In this document: positions 7,308-13,772 of the stretch, piece after piece
Layout of the letters: each line of letters opens with the position of its first letter
Numbering within the stretch: the stretch's first letter is position 1
Source: a virus
Length of the DNA: 22,142 nucleotides
Reading direction: 5' to 3' (one strand)
Virus record (IMG/VR): IMGVR_UViG_3300044858_001172
Location: 1-22,142 of that record
Notes under the pieces: generated by a model
Seen by the model: only the letters and a program-made list of their open reading frames with translations
Database searches by the model: none
Told to the model about the DNA's origin: nothing
Made by a program: the position numbers and the translations under genes

Positions 7308-8495
7308 ATGGCAACCTACGACCTACTAAAAGCTGCTATCGCATTCGGTAGCAATTCACCAGGAACACCTACCGGTTACGGACAGCAGGGCAAGCAACTA
7401 ATCACTCGCATGCTTAGGCATGGAATGAAGGTAGCTGCTCTCAGTAACTACGGACTTGAAGGCCAGCAAACAGAGCTAGTATTCGGTTCAAATAAAATCC
7501 CACACTACCCAAAGGGACTGACACTTTATTCTGCGGATGTCTACCCAATTTGGGCAGCAGACTTCCACGGCAAGCATCCTGACTACAAGCCGTATCTAAT
7601 GACGCTCTACGATGTTTGGGTTTACAACCAGATGGACTATAAGGGCGACATAATCTCATGGGTTCCGATGGATCACCTAACCATCACACCAGCGGTTAGA
7701 GAGTTTCTAATAAAACCAAATGTCATTCCTGTAACGATGGCTCCACATGGTCAAGAGATTATGGAAGGGCTCGGTTTGGAATCTACCTACATCCCTCACG
7801 GTATAGATACGAATGTCTACAAACCTACATTTGAGATTTCAGGAAAAGATGTAAGAGAGTTTATGGGAATTCCTGAAAATGCATTTTTAGTCGGAATAGT
7901 TGCAGCTAACAAATCAAATGGTCAGATTCATCGCAAGGCTTACGCTGAAAACCTGCTTGCCTTCGCTATGCATCTCAAATCGCATCCAGATAGTTTGCTT
8001 TACATTCACACTGAACCAGGCAGAGGCTACGGTGGATTTGACATTGCTGTTCTACTAAAGGCAATGGGAATACCTAAAGACAATGTTCTTATGCCAGACC
8101 CATACTTACTCAGAGCCGGATACCCAGAAGAGCACATGGCTGGCTTCTACACCGCAATGAATGTGTTGCTTAGCACCTCATACGGAGAAGGCTTCGGTAT
8201 ACCGACAGTCGAGGCACAAGCCTGTGGCACACGAGTTATCACAAGTAACTACGCCGCATCTAAAGACCTAGCCTCAGAAGATAGCTGGAAGATTGATGGT
8301 CAGCCGTTCTGGGATGAGGCTCAAGGAAGCTTCTTCCAGATACCTTCGGTCAATTCGATAGTCAGGGCACTAAACGAAGCTTATGAAGCAGATCGTGCTA
8401 AAAGCGAAAAGGCGATTGCCTTTGCTAAGCAATTTGATGCTGACAAAGTGTGGAACGAGAACTGGGTTCCATTCTTCAAGAAGCTGTTGAAGTGA
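7308..8495 (+). CDS. GT-B glycosyltransferase, GT4-like
   Basis: 395 residues. I chose ATG 7308 over a longer frame from GTG 7281, because that start lies inside the terminator stem and its added residues (MGFFLYTVT) come from the T-run. The protein has two Rossmann-like halves. The N-terminal half holds a glycine-rich acceptor-side loop (SNSPGTPTGYGQQG), and the middle has an IPHGIDTNVYKP segment typical of GT4 enzymes. The C-terminal half holds LVGIVAANKSNGQ and the EX7E motif GEGFGIPTVEAQACGT that binds the nucleotide-sugar donor. Donor and acceptor cannot be told. First gene of a four-gene coupled operon inserted between capsid and connector genes, so virion glycosylation is a reasonable hypothesis. 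Confidence 0.88.
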   Translation: MATYDLLKAAIAFGSNSPGTPTGYGQQGKQLITRMLRHGMKVAALSNYGLEGQQTELVFGSNKIPHYPKGLTLYSADVYPIWAADFHGKHPDYKPYLMTLYDVWVYNQMDYKGDIISWVPMDHLTITPAVREFLIKPNVIPVTMAPHGQEIMEGLGLESTYIPHGIDTNVYKPTFEISGKDVREFMGIPENAFLVGIVAANKSNGQIHRKAYAENLLAFAMHLKSHPDSLLYIHTEPGRGYGGFDIAVLLKAMGIPKDNVLMPDPYLLRAGYPEEHMAGFYTAMNVLLSTSYGEGFGIPTVEAQACGTRVITSNYAASKDLASEDSWKIDGQPFWDEAQGSFFQIPSVNSIVRALNEAYEADRAKSEKAIAFAKQFDADKVWNENWVPFFKKLLK

Positions 8496-9514
8496 AGATA
8501 ACTGCCCTAGCTCCATTCCCGTTTGTAGGAGCTCAATTTGGTGGCGGGGAAAGAATCTACAACTTACTTAGCCGTGTGGAAAACGAAATAGATGTTTTGA
8601 TTCCAACATTCGGTGAACCGCAACGCATGAGGCACAACAACCTAACGCTTACAGCATTACCGTTGCCTCACTATGTGCGTCACAAGGAATGGGATTTAGC
8701 AGTTATAGAAGGCACTCCTGAGACCTTCAAATCAGTCCTAGGAATCATTGAGCCTGACCTAATTATTCTTGAGCATCCTTGGCAAGTAGAGGCAATCCAA
8801 ACTCAAAGATTCGTTTATGATGCACACAATAACGAAACAAGAATCAAACAACTTATCGGTGGCCCAGAAATACAAGAAGCTACTGCCAGAGTGGAAAAGA
8901 TTGCTTTACAAGCAGATCATGTGACTTATTGCTCTACTGAAGATGAGATTCAGTCTGATAGTCCGATGACTTTGATACCAAATGGTGTCAATCTGCCACC
9001 AGAGGTAAACACAAAAGGATTCGGTTCAGACATTCTTCTCTTTGTCGGTAGCGGTCATCCGCCAAACATAGGTGCGGCTATGGCCCTTGCAAGTATTGCC
9101 GAGTTCTTGCCAGATTACCAGATAGTCATTGCTGGGCAGTGCAGTCAATTCATTCGTAGCAATCAGCCAAATGTCAAACTGCTGGGGCATGTAGAGCCAT
9201 CAACCCTACATCAGCTATTCCTATCAGCTCATGCATTTGTAAACCTTATGGGGGCAGGATCAGGCACCTCACTAAAGGTCATCAAGGCAATCAGCTATGG
9301 ACTACCAGTTATTAGCACCATAGTTGGAGCTAGGGGCTACAGCACGGGTTGTTTGATAGCTAGAACGCCACAGGAAGTCACAGAATGGCTAGATAAGCTA
9401 AAGACACCACTTCAATACAAAAGTGTCTCAGAATCGAATCTAGAGCTTGCCAAGGGGTATTCTTGGGATGTTATTGGCAAACGATTCAATGAAACAGTAT
9501 TCTCGGTGGTCTGA
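8492..9514 (+). CDS. GT-B glycosyltransferase, GT4-like, with degenerate donor motif
   Basis: 340 residues from GTG 8492, whose GTGA overlaps the upstream TGA. The frame is open further upstream, but the sequence from VKITALAPFPFVGAQFGGG is a classic GT4 N-terminus (beta strand, then glycine-rich loop). Later segments: DLIILEHPWQ, VYDAHNNE, VTYCSTEDE, TLIPNGVNLPPE, ILLFVGSGHPPNIGA (start of the C-terminal Rossmann domain) and GSGTSLKVIKAISYGLPVI, the donor-binding position. The first acidic residue of EX7E appears to be replaced there (serine/glycine context), with a lysine motif instead, so chemistry or donor may differ from the first enzyme. It shares the operon with another GT-B, a GT-A and an epimerase. 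Confidence 0.85.
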   Translation: MKITALAPFPFVGAQFGGGERIYNLLSRVENEIDVLIPTFGEPQRMRHNNLTLTALPLPHYVRHKEWDLAVIEGTPETFKSVLGIIEPDLIILEHPWQVEAIQTQRFVYDAHNNETRIKQLIGGPEIQEATARVEKIALQADHVTYCSTEDEIQSDSPMTLIPNGVNLPPEVNTKGFGSDILLFVGSGHPPNIGAAMALASIAEFLPDYQIVIAGQCSQFIRSNQPNVKLLGHVEPSTLHQLFLSAHAFVNLMGAGSGTSLKVIKAISYGLPVISTIVGARGYSTGCLIARTPQEVTEWLDKLKTPLQYKSVSESNLELAKGYSWDVIGKRFNETVFSVV

Positions 9515-10170
9515 TGAAACTTATAGTTCCAGTCCTAAACCGCTATGACCTGCTCAACAGAATGATTGAGAGCATTGACTATCCAGTTGAAAGACTTTTG
9601 ATTATTGACAATGGCTGGGGAATTCATCAAGGTTTGGAAGGGCCCGTATCAAACAATCCAAATGTGTTGGCAATGGATGTAATAAACATTTATAGCAACC
9701 TAGGTATAGCACCTGCTTGGAATCTAGGAGTAAAGAATTACCCCTTTGAAGAAGTCTTTTACTTCACTTCAAATGATTGTGTGTTTGCTCCAGGGACTTT
9801 ACAAAAACTTCAGCAAGAATCCGCCGCAGACAAAGTGACAATCTCTGAGATGTGGCCTCATTGGCAACTATTTTCGGTTGGAGCAAAAGTCTTTGAAGCC
9901 TGTGGGTTATTCGATGAAGCTATCTTCCCGATGAACTTTGAAGATGATGAATTTGAATGGAGGGTTACAGAAATGGGGTTTTCAGTAACCAAAGCCAATT
10001 TGCCCATGATCCATGACGGGCAAATGACCTTCAAGAGCAACAATCACTATGCTGCTAGGAACTCAGAAACTTACAGAGCCAACGAAGCTTACTTCAATCA
10101 GAAAAAACAAGAGAATCGACTAAATTCAGGAGAATGGTCTTTGGTCATACGGAGAAGGAATAACTGGTGA
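9514..10170 (+). CDS. GT-A glycosyltransferase, GT2-like
   Basis: 218 residues, start fixed by a TGATG overlap. It begins with the GT2 signature strand and loop (MKLIVPVLNRYDLLNRMIES), then LLIIDNG and the conserved SNLGIAPAWNLGVK helix that contacts the nucleotide. The metal-binding DXD position appears as TSNDCVF. The catalytic region follows, with GLFDEAIFPMNFEDDEFEWR and a late conserved histidine (MIHDG). Most relatives are cytosolic or peripheral and need no membrane segment, and none is visible. The 3' end overlaps the epimerase start by four bases. Likely adds one sugar of the glycan built by this operon; the donor is not deducible. Confidence 0.85.
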   Translation: MKLIVPVLNRYDLLNRMIESIDYPVERLLIIDNGWGIHQGLEGPVSNNPNVLAMDVINIYSNLGIAPAWNLGVKNYPFEEVFYFTSNDCVFAPGTLQKLQQESAADKVTISEMWPHWQLFSVGAKVFEACGLFDEAIFPMNFEDDEFEWRVTEMGFSVTKANLPMIHDGQMTFKSNNHYAARNSETYRANEAYFNQKKQENRLNSGEWSLVIRRRNNW

Positions 10171-11165
10171 AAGTATTCATTACTGGCATAGCCGGATTCT
10201 TGGGCTCACACCTAGCCGATAGATTTTTACAAGAAGGACATTCGGTTGTGGGGGTAGATTCGCTGATTGGCGGTTATGTTGATAATGTCCCCGATGGTGC
10301 AAGATTTTATGCCCGAGACTTGGTAAAAGATTCGGTTCAGGATTTATTGACTGATGTTGATTTAGTCATTCATGCTGCTTGCACTGCCTATGAGGGCCTG
10401 AGCGTGTTTTCCCCAGCACTGGTTGTCTCCAATACAACCCAAGCTACTACAGAGCTTCTATCTCAGTCAATCAAAGCAAAGGTAAAAAAGTTCGTTTACT
10501 TATCAAGCATGGCTCGATACGGCACGATTGATACTCCGTATACAGAGGATATGCAGCCTAAGCCACAAGATCCATACGGTATAGCAAAGCTGGCAAGCGA
10601 AAAGCTAGTGGAAAATCTATGCAACACACACGGGCTTGAATGGGTTGTTTTAGTGCCACATAACATCATTGGCCCAAGACAAAAGTATGACGACCCGTTT
10701 AGAAATGTCGCCTCAATCATGGCTAATAGGTTGCTTCAGAATCAACCCCCGATTATCTATGGCGATGGTCAGCAAATGCGATGCTTTAGCTTTATTCAGG
10801 ATGTTGTAGACCCTCTTTATGTTGCCTGTATGTCAGACGAGGCATTGGGGCAGGTAATAAACATAGGGCCAGACGAAGAACCAATCACTATCAATGAATT
10901 GGCAGAGAAGCTACAAAGCATTGTCGGCACGACATTCAAGCCTATCTACACCGGCGGTAGACCGCAGGAAGTAAAGATAGCTCTATGCAGCAGTGACAAG
11001 GCAAGAAGGCTACTTGGGTATCAAACCTCTACGACCCTAGAAAATGGCTTGAGGGAACTGGTTGATTGGATAAGGGCTAGAGGGGTAAAGGATTTTGAGT
11101 ATCACCTACCCATAGAGATTGAGAGTGATCGCTTACCCGCCACATGGTCTCAGCGTTGGTTCTAG
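10167..11165 (+). CDS. NAD-dependent nucleotide-sugar epimerase/dehydratase (extended SDR)
   Basis: 332 residues from GTG 10167 (GTGA overlap). The Rossmann motif TGIAGFLGSH is at residues 6-15, followed by the acidic strand end VVGVDS, DLVIHAACTAYEG, LSSMARYG, and the catalytic YGIAK (YXXXK) with the usual upstream serine. The substrate-side block VPHNIIGPRQ and the C-terminal lobe (FSFIQDVVDPL, VINIGPDEEPITINELAEKL) are those of the UDP-glucose/GDP-mannose epimerase-dehydratase group. It probably makes or modifies the activated sugar used by the three transferases before it. The exact product is unclear because epimerases and 4,6-dehydratases share these motifs. The tail (LPATWSQRWF) is an extension beyond the core fold. 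Confidence 0.9.
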   Translation: MKVFITGIAGFLGSHLADRFLQEGHSVVGVDSLIGGYVDNVPDGARFYARDLVKDSVQDLLTDVDLVIHAACTAYEGLSVFSPALVVSNTTQATTELLSQSIKAKVKKFVYLSSMARYGTIDTPYTEDMQPKPQDPYGIAKLASEKLVENLCNTHGLEWVVLVPHNIIGPRQKYDDPFRNVASIMANRLLQNQPPIIYGDGQQMRCFSFIQDVVDPLYVACMSDEALGQVINIGPDEEPITINELAEKLQSIVGTTFKPIYTGGRPQEVKIALCSSDKARRLLGYQTSTTLENGLRELVDWIRARGVKDFEYHLPIEIESDRLPATWSQRWF

Positions 11166-11167
11166 CT

Positions 11168-11180
11168 GTAGAATAAAAGC
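11168..11180 (+). promoter_or_regulatory. Leaderless promoter of the neck/tail operon
   Basis: GTAGAAT (11168-11174), six bases (AAAAGC), then ATG 11181. There is no Shine-Dalgarno. The 16-mer GTAGAATAAAAGCATG differs by one base from 20311-20326, which also leads straight into a start codon. No convincing -35. Confidence 0.55.
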
Positions 11181-11777
11181 ATGGCACTCACCAACGCATA
11201 CTGCACTCTGCAAGAAGTCAAAGACGCACTCAGAATCACAGATTCGGTTGACGACACAATTCTGGAGCTGAGCATTGAAACGGCTTCTCGGCAGATTGAT
11301 GACATCTGCGAAAGGCAGTTCTATCAGACCGTTGGTGCGACCAGAATCTTTGCCCCCAGAGACAGTTTCGTGTGCGAAATTGATGATTTGGTCAGTCTTA
11401 CCAGTCTAAAAACCTCCACCGCTGCTGATGGAGTATTCGATGTGACTTGGGCAGCTAAGGACTACCAACTAGAGCCACTCAACAGTCTTGCTGGGGGCAT
11501 TCCCTCTCCTGCTACACAAATCAGAGCTATTGACGACTATTGGTTCCCTCTTGCAATGGAAGAAGCAACCGTGCAGGTAGTTGGAACATTTGGTTGGAGC
11601 TCAGTGCCACGAGCAATCAAGATGGCAACGATTCTTTTGTCCATGAGACTTTACAAGCGTATGGATTCACCACTTGGTGTTGCTGGCGTGGGCGAACTGG
11701 GCGTTATCCGTGTAAGCCGTATTGACCCAGACATCGAAGCCTTGATTATGCCATTCAAGAAAATGAGGATGGCTTAG
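11181..11777 (+). CDS. Head-tail connector (adaptor) protein
   Basis: 198 residues with the adaptor pattern of the HK97 gp6/SPP1 gp15 type. The N-terminal helix TLQEVKDALRITDSVDDTIL is followed by a second helix with ASRQIDDICERQFYQ, a beta insertion (TRIFAPRDSFVCEIDDLVSL to YQLEPLN), and a C-terminal segment with GTFGWSSVPRAIKMATILLS. Such proteins form the ring beneath the portal. The ATG is placed six bases after a TAGAAT box with no ribosome site, suggesting a leaderless message. In many siphophages this gene directly follows the capsid gene; here the sugar cassette separates them. The stop overlaps the next GTG. Confidence 0.85.
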   Translation: MALTNAYCTLQEVKDALRITDSVDDTILELSIETASRQIDDICERQFYQTVGATRIFAPRDSFVCEIDDLVSLTSLKTSTAADGVFDVTWAAKDYQLEPLNSLAGGIPSPATQIRAIDDYWFPLAMEEATVQVVGTFGWSSVPRAIKMATILLSMRLYKRMDSPLGVAGVGELGVIRVSRIDPDIEALIMPFKKMRMA

Positions 11778-12178
11778 TGAGCATCAGTGACATCAGAGAC
11801 GGCTTAGCAACTAACCTAGCTACCATCCCTGGGCTGAGAACAGCGTCTGAGCTAATTGATAATCCAAGCCCTCCAGTGGCTTTAGTTGGCTTGGAATCAG
11901 TTGAATACGATCAGGCTTATCAAAGCGGTCTAAACCTTTATACATTCACCATCACGGTAATAGTTGGTCGTGCAGCAGAACGCACGATGCAAAGAAAGCT
12001 TGATTCTTACATGTTTCCTTCAGGCGAGCAGTCTGTCAAGGTTGCGGTAGAATCAGACAGGACACTATCGGGTTTGGTTCAAGACCTTCGGGTTGTGAGC
12101 TCAGGTTCGGTGGGGTCTATAACCATAAACGACCAAACCTACTTGGCGGCTGAATTCACAGTCACCGTCTATGCATAA
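11777..12178 (+). CDS. Tail terminator / tail completion protein
   Basis: 133 residues from GTG 11777 (TAGTG overlap with the connector stop). The pattern ISDIRDGLATNLATIPGLRT, then PPVALVGL and YTFTITVIVGRAAERTMQRKL, ending in a strand set (TYLAAEFTVTVYA), matches small tail-terminator proteins that cap the tail tube. Position between connector and major tail protein supports this. A separate stopper gene is not visible between connector and terminator. Confidence 0.75.
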   Translation: MSISDIRDGLATNLATIPGLRTASELIDNPSPPVALVGLESVEYDQAYQSGLNLYTFTITVIVGRAAERTMQRKLDSYMFPSGEQSVKVAVESDRTLSGLVQDLRVVSSGSVGSITINDQTYLAAEFTVTVYA

Positions 12179-12189
12179 AAGGAGATAAA

Positions 12190-12603
12190 TTGGCAAAGTT
12201 CATTGCTACAGGCACCAAGGTGACCTTGAACGGTAACGATTTCTCCAGCTCGTGTGCGAGAGCAGAGCTGGTGATCAACGCCGCCGAGGTGACCACAACA
12301 GATTTCGGTTCAAATGGCTGGACTGAAGTTATTGGGGGCCTAAAATCAGGTCAGGTTTCACTTGACTTCCACAGCGACTTTGGAACAGGTGCTGTATCCC
12401 GTATTTTCCAGCCTTTAGTTGGAACAATCGGAACAGTAGTTCTAATCGCTGCTAACGGAACTGCTGCATCGCAGAACACCCCTGCATATACAGCAACCGT
12501 GCTAATCAACAGCTTCACCCCAGTTAGCGGTGCAGTTGGAGACCTAAGCACATTCTCAGTTACCTTCCCGACCACCGGAGAAGTTAGCTACGCAACTGCA
12601 TAA
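12190..12603 (+). CDS. Major tail (tube) protein
   Basis: 137 residues, small for the family but with the expected features: IATGTKVTLNGNDFSSSCARAE at the start, a long beta-sandwich and the final strand VTFPTTGEVSYATA. It starts at TTG 12190, set by a strong AAAAGGAG ribosome site five bases upstream; no ATG is nearby in frame. Its place immediately before the frameshifting chaperone and the tape measure is diagnostic. It contains one TTCGGTT (12304) read as Phe-Gly-Ser. Confidence 0.85.
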   Translation: MAKFIATGTKVTLNGNDFSSSCARAELVINAAEVTTTDFGSNGWTEVIGGLKSGQVSLDFHSDFGTGAVSRIFQPLVGTIGTVVLIAANGTAASQNTPAYTATVLINSFTPVSGAVGDLSTFSVTFPTTGEVSYATA

Positions 12604-12612
12604 GGAGCAAAA

Positions 12613-12864
12613 TTGAAAATCAACCTACAAGTTACTTACGAGAATGGAACTAAGAAGCTCGTTGTTTGCAACGCAGCAGATCTAGTTGCTTTCGAAGATA
12701 AGTATGAAGTATCAATTTCAGCTATCGGAGCCGAGACCAAGTTGAGCCACTTGCTCTTCTTGGCTTGGCATTCCGAGAAGCGAACCGGCTCGACAAAAGA
12801 CGACTTCGACAAGTGGCTGGAAACAGTTGCTTCGGTTGGAGATTCTGACAGCGACCCAAAATAA
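12613..12864 (+). CDS. Tail assembly chaperone, short form (G)
   Basis: 83 residues from TTG 12613, with GGAG five bases upstream. An acidic and amphipathic protein (VTYENGTKKLVV, LVAFEDKYEVSISA, TKLSHLLFLAWHSEKR) ending in a flexible tail (SVGDSDSDPK). In lambda-like phages the short form G and the frameshifted GT coat the tape measure during tail tube assembly. The last two sense codons lie in a CCCAAAA slip site. The length is short for G but common in small siphophages of actinobacteria. Confidence 0.85.
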   Translation: MKINLQVTYENGTKKLVVCNAADLVAFEDKYEVSISAIGAETKLSHLLFLAWHSEKRTGSTKDDFDKWLETVASVGDSDSDPK

Positions 12865-13010
12865 GGGGGCTGGGGGATTCCTCAGCTCACTGGTTTATCG
12901 CTGGTCTTGCCGTAGAAACTGGCATAGCACCAAGTGTTTTGATGCAAGAATCAGAACGCATGCTATGGACTATGCATAGATGGCTTGTAGCAAGAAACAT
13001 GCCTAAATAG
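12613..13010 (+). CDS. Tail assembly chaperone, -1 frameshift product (GT)
   Basis: A -1 shift at CCCAAAA (12855-12861) moves reading into the frame beginning ATA at 12861, which stays open to TAG 13008-13010 and adds 49 residues for a total of 132. The added segment (AHWFIAGLAVETGIAPSVLM, then SERMLWTMHRWLVARN) is the helical T domain typical of GT proteins. It has no start codon with a ribosome site of its own near 12865, and it exactly fills the otherwise empty 200 bases before the terminator. The T domain recruits tube subunits to the tape measure. Confidence is high because slip site, spacer, hairpin and protein pattern agree. Confidence 0.88.
12855..12886 (+). promoter_or_regulatory. 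Programmed -1 ribosomal frameshift signal
   Basis: The slippery heptamer C CCA AAA (12855-12861) is phased correctly with the G reading frame and followed directly by its TAA stop. After seven bases (12862-12868) a hairpin can form: GCTGGGG (12869-12875) pairs with CCTCAGC (12880-12886), seven pairs including one G-T, with a GATT loop. Slip site, spacer and structure match the textbook design. Confidence 0.85.
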
Positions 13011-13012
13011 GG

Positions 13013-13041
13013 AAGCCGCCCTTCGGGGCGGTTTTTCTTTT
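13013..13041 (+). terminator. Intrinsic terminator after the chaperone gene
   Basis: CCGCCC (13016-13021), a TTCG tetraloop and GGGCGG (13026-13031), followed by TTTTTCTTTT. Flanking AA/TT pairs can extend the stem. It separates the tube genes, needed in high copy, from the tape measure unit. Confidence 0.92.
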
Positions 13042-13046
13042 AGCGG

Positions 13047-13052
13047 TAAACT
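13047..13052 (+). promoter_or_regulatory. Candidate -10 box before the minor tail gene
   Basis: TAAACT just after the terminator T-run, in the context GGTAAACTTGTA, which resembles TGTAAACTTTTA at 5977 before the capsid gene. A start near 13059 would leave a very short leader containing AAGGA (13056-13060) ahead of TTG 13065. No -35 is recognised. Confidence 0.35.
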
Positions 13053-13064
13053 TGTAAGGATTGA

Positions 13065-13772
13065 TTGGCGGTAATCTTGGCTTTTCCCAAAATAGCAACA
13101 GAACTAGGCATGAAGTCTGGGGGATTCGGTTCAGCCAACACTCTGCGAATTGAGATTACTAACTGGAATGAAGTCATGGCGGTTATCAAAGACCTTGACC
13201 AGACTTACATCAAGACCCTTAGAAGAGACTTCCGAGAGATAGGTAAAGACGCTCAGGGAGCTGTCAAAAGGGCTATTCCAAACAAAGCCAACCCGCCTAT
13301 GTCAGGTATGCGTCAGGTGCACTTTGGTCGCTTGGCTTGGGGTAGCACGCATGGCAAGGGAGCAAAGCCCTCTAAGTCGGTTCTAATTCAGTTGCCAAAT
13401 ACCCGTAAAAAGAAATACCGTGAGATGGAAAGAATCCCCATTCTTCGGTTGCAAATCGGATCTCCAGCCACAGTTCTATTTGACATGGGTGGTCGTGCAA
13501 GATACGCCAAGGGCCGTAAGGGCCTAACCCCTATCTATGACTACATGTATACAATCAACGGTCAAAAAGTCCCAGGCAAGCGTCAGCACCGTGTAGTGCC
13601 AATGGCCTTTGCAAAAGGAACTGCAAATGCTAAGAGCAAACTACAAATGACTGCTTCCCGCATTGTCTACCCAGCAGCAGAAAAGGCAATGCCAGCAGTT
13701 ACTCGTAAAATTAGACAAAAGATTTTTGAAATCAATCAGAAGATTGAACTCGAGTTGCTAAGGAAGAGCTAA
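13065..13772 (+). CDS. Basic minor virion protein, gp10-like neck or tail component
   Basis: 235 residues, strongly basic. The TTG at 13065 has AAGGA (13056-13060) just upstream; TTG 13077 and ATG 13110 are alternatives. The part after the first 25 residues (LRIEITNWNEVMAVIKDLDQ, then LRRDFREIGKDAQGAVKRAIP) resembles the helix of HK97 gp10-like neck proteins and the minor tail proteins that lie before the tape measure in many actinobacteriophages. The middle has RQVHFGRLAWGSTHGKGA and a VLFDMGGRARYAKG loop. It ends in a long charged helix. The role is uncertain: in the classic order gp10 comes before the tail terminator, so it may be a tail-tube or tape-measure partner instead. Confidence 0.65.
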   Translation: MAVILAFPKIATELGMKSGGFGSANTLRIEITNWNEVMAVIKDLDQTYIKTLRRDFREIGKDAQGAVKRAIPNKANPPMSGMRQVHFGRLAWGSTHGKGAKPSKSVLIQLPNTRKKKYREMERIPILRLQIGSPATVLFDMGGRARYAKGRKGLTPIYDYMYTINGQKVPGKRQHRVVPMAFAKGTANAKSKLQMTASRIVYPAAEKAMPAVTRKIRQKIFEINQKIELELLRKS

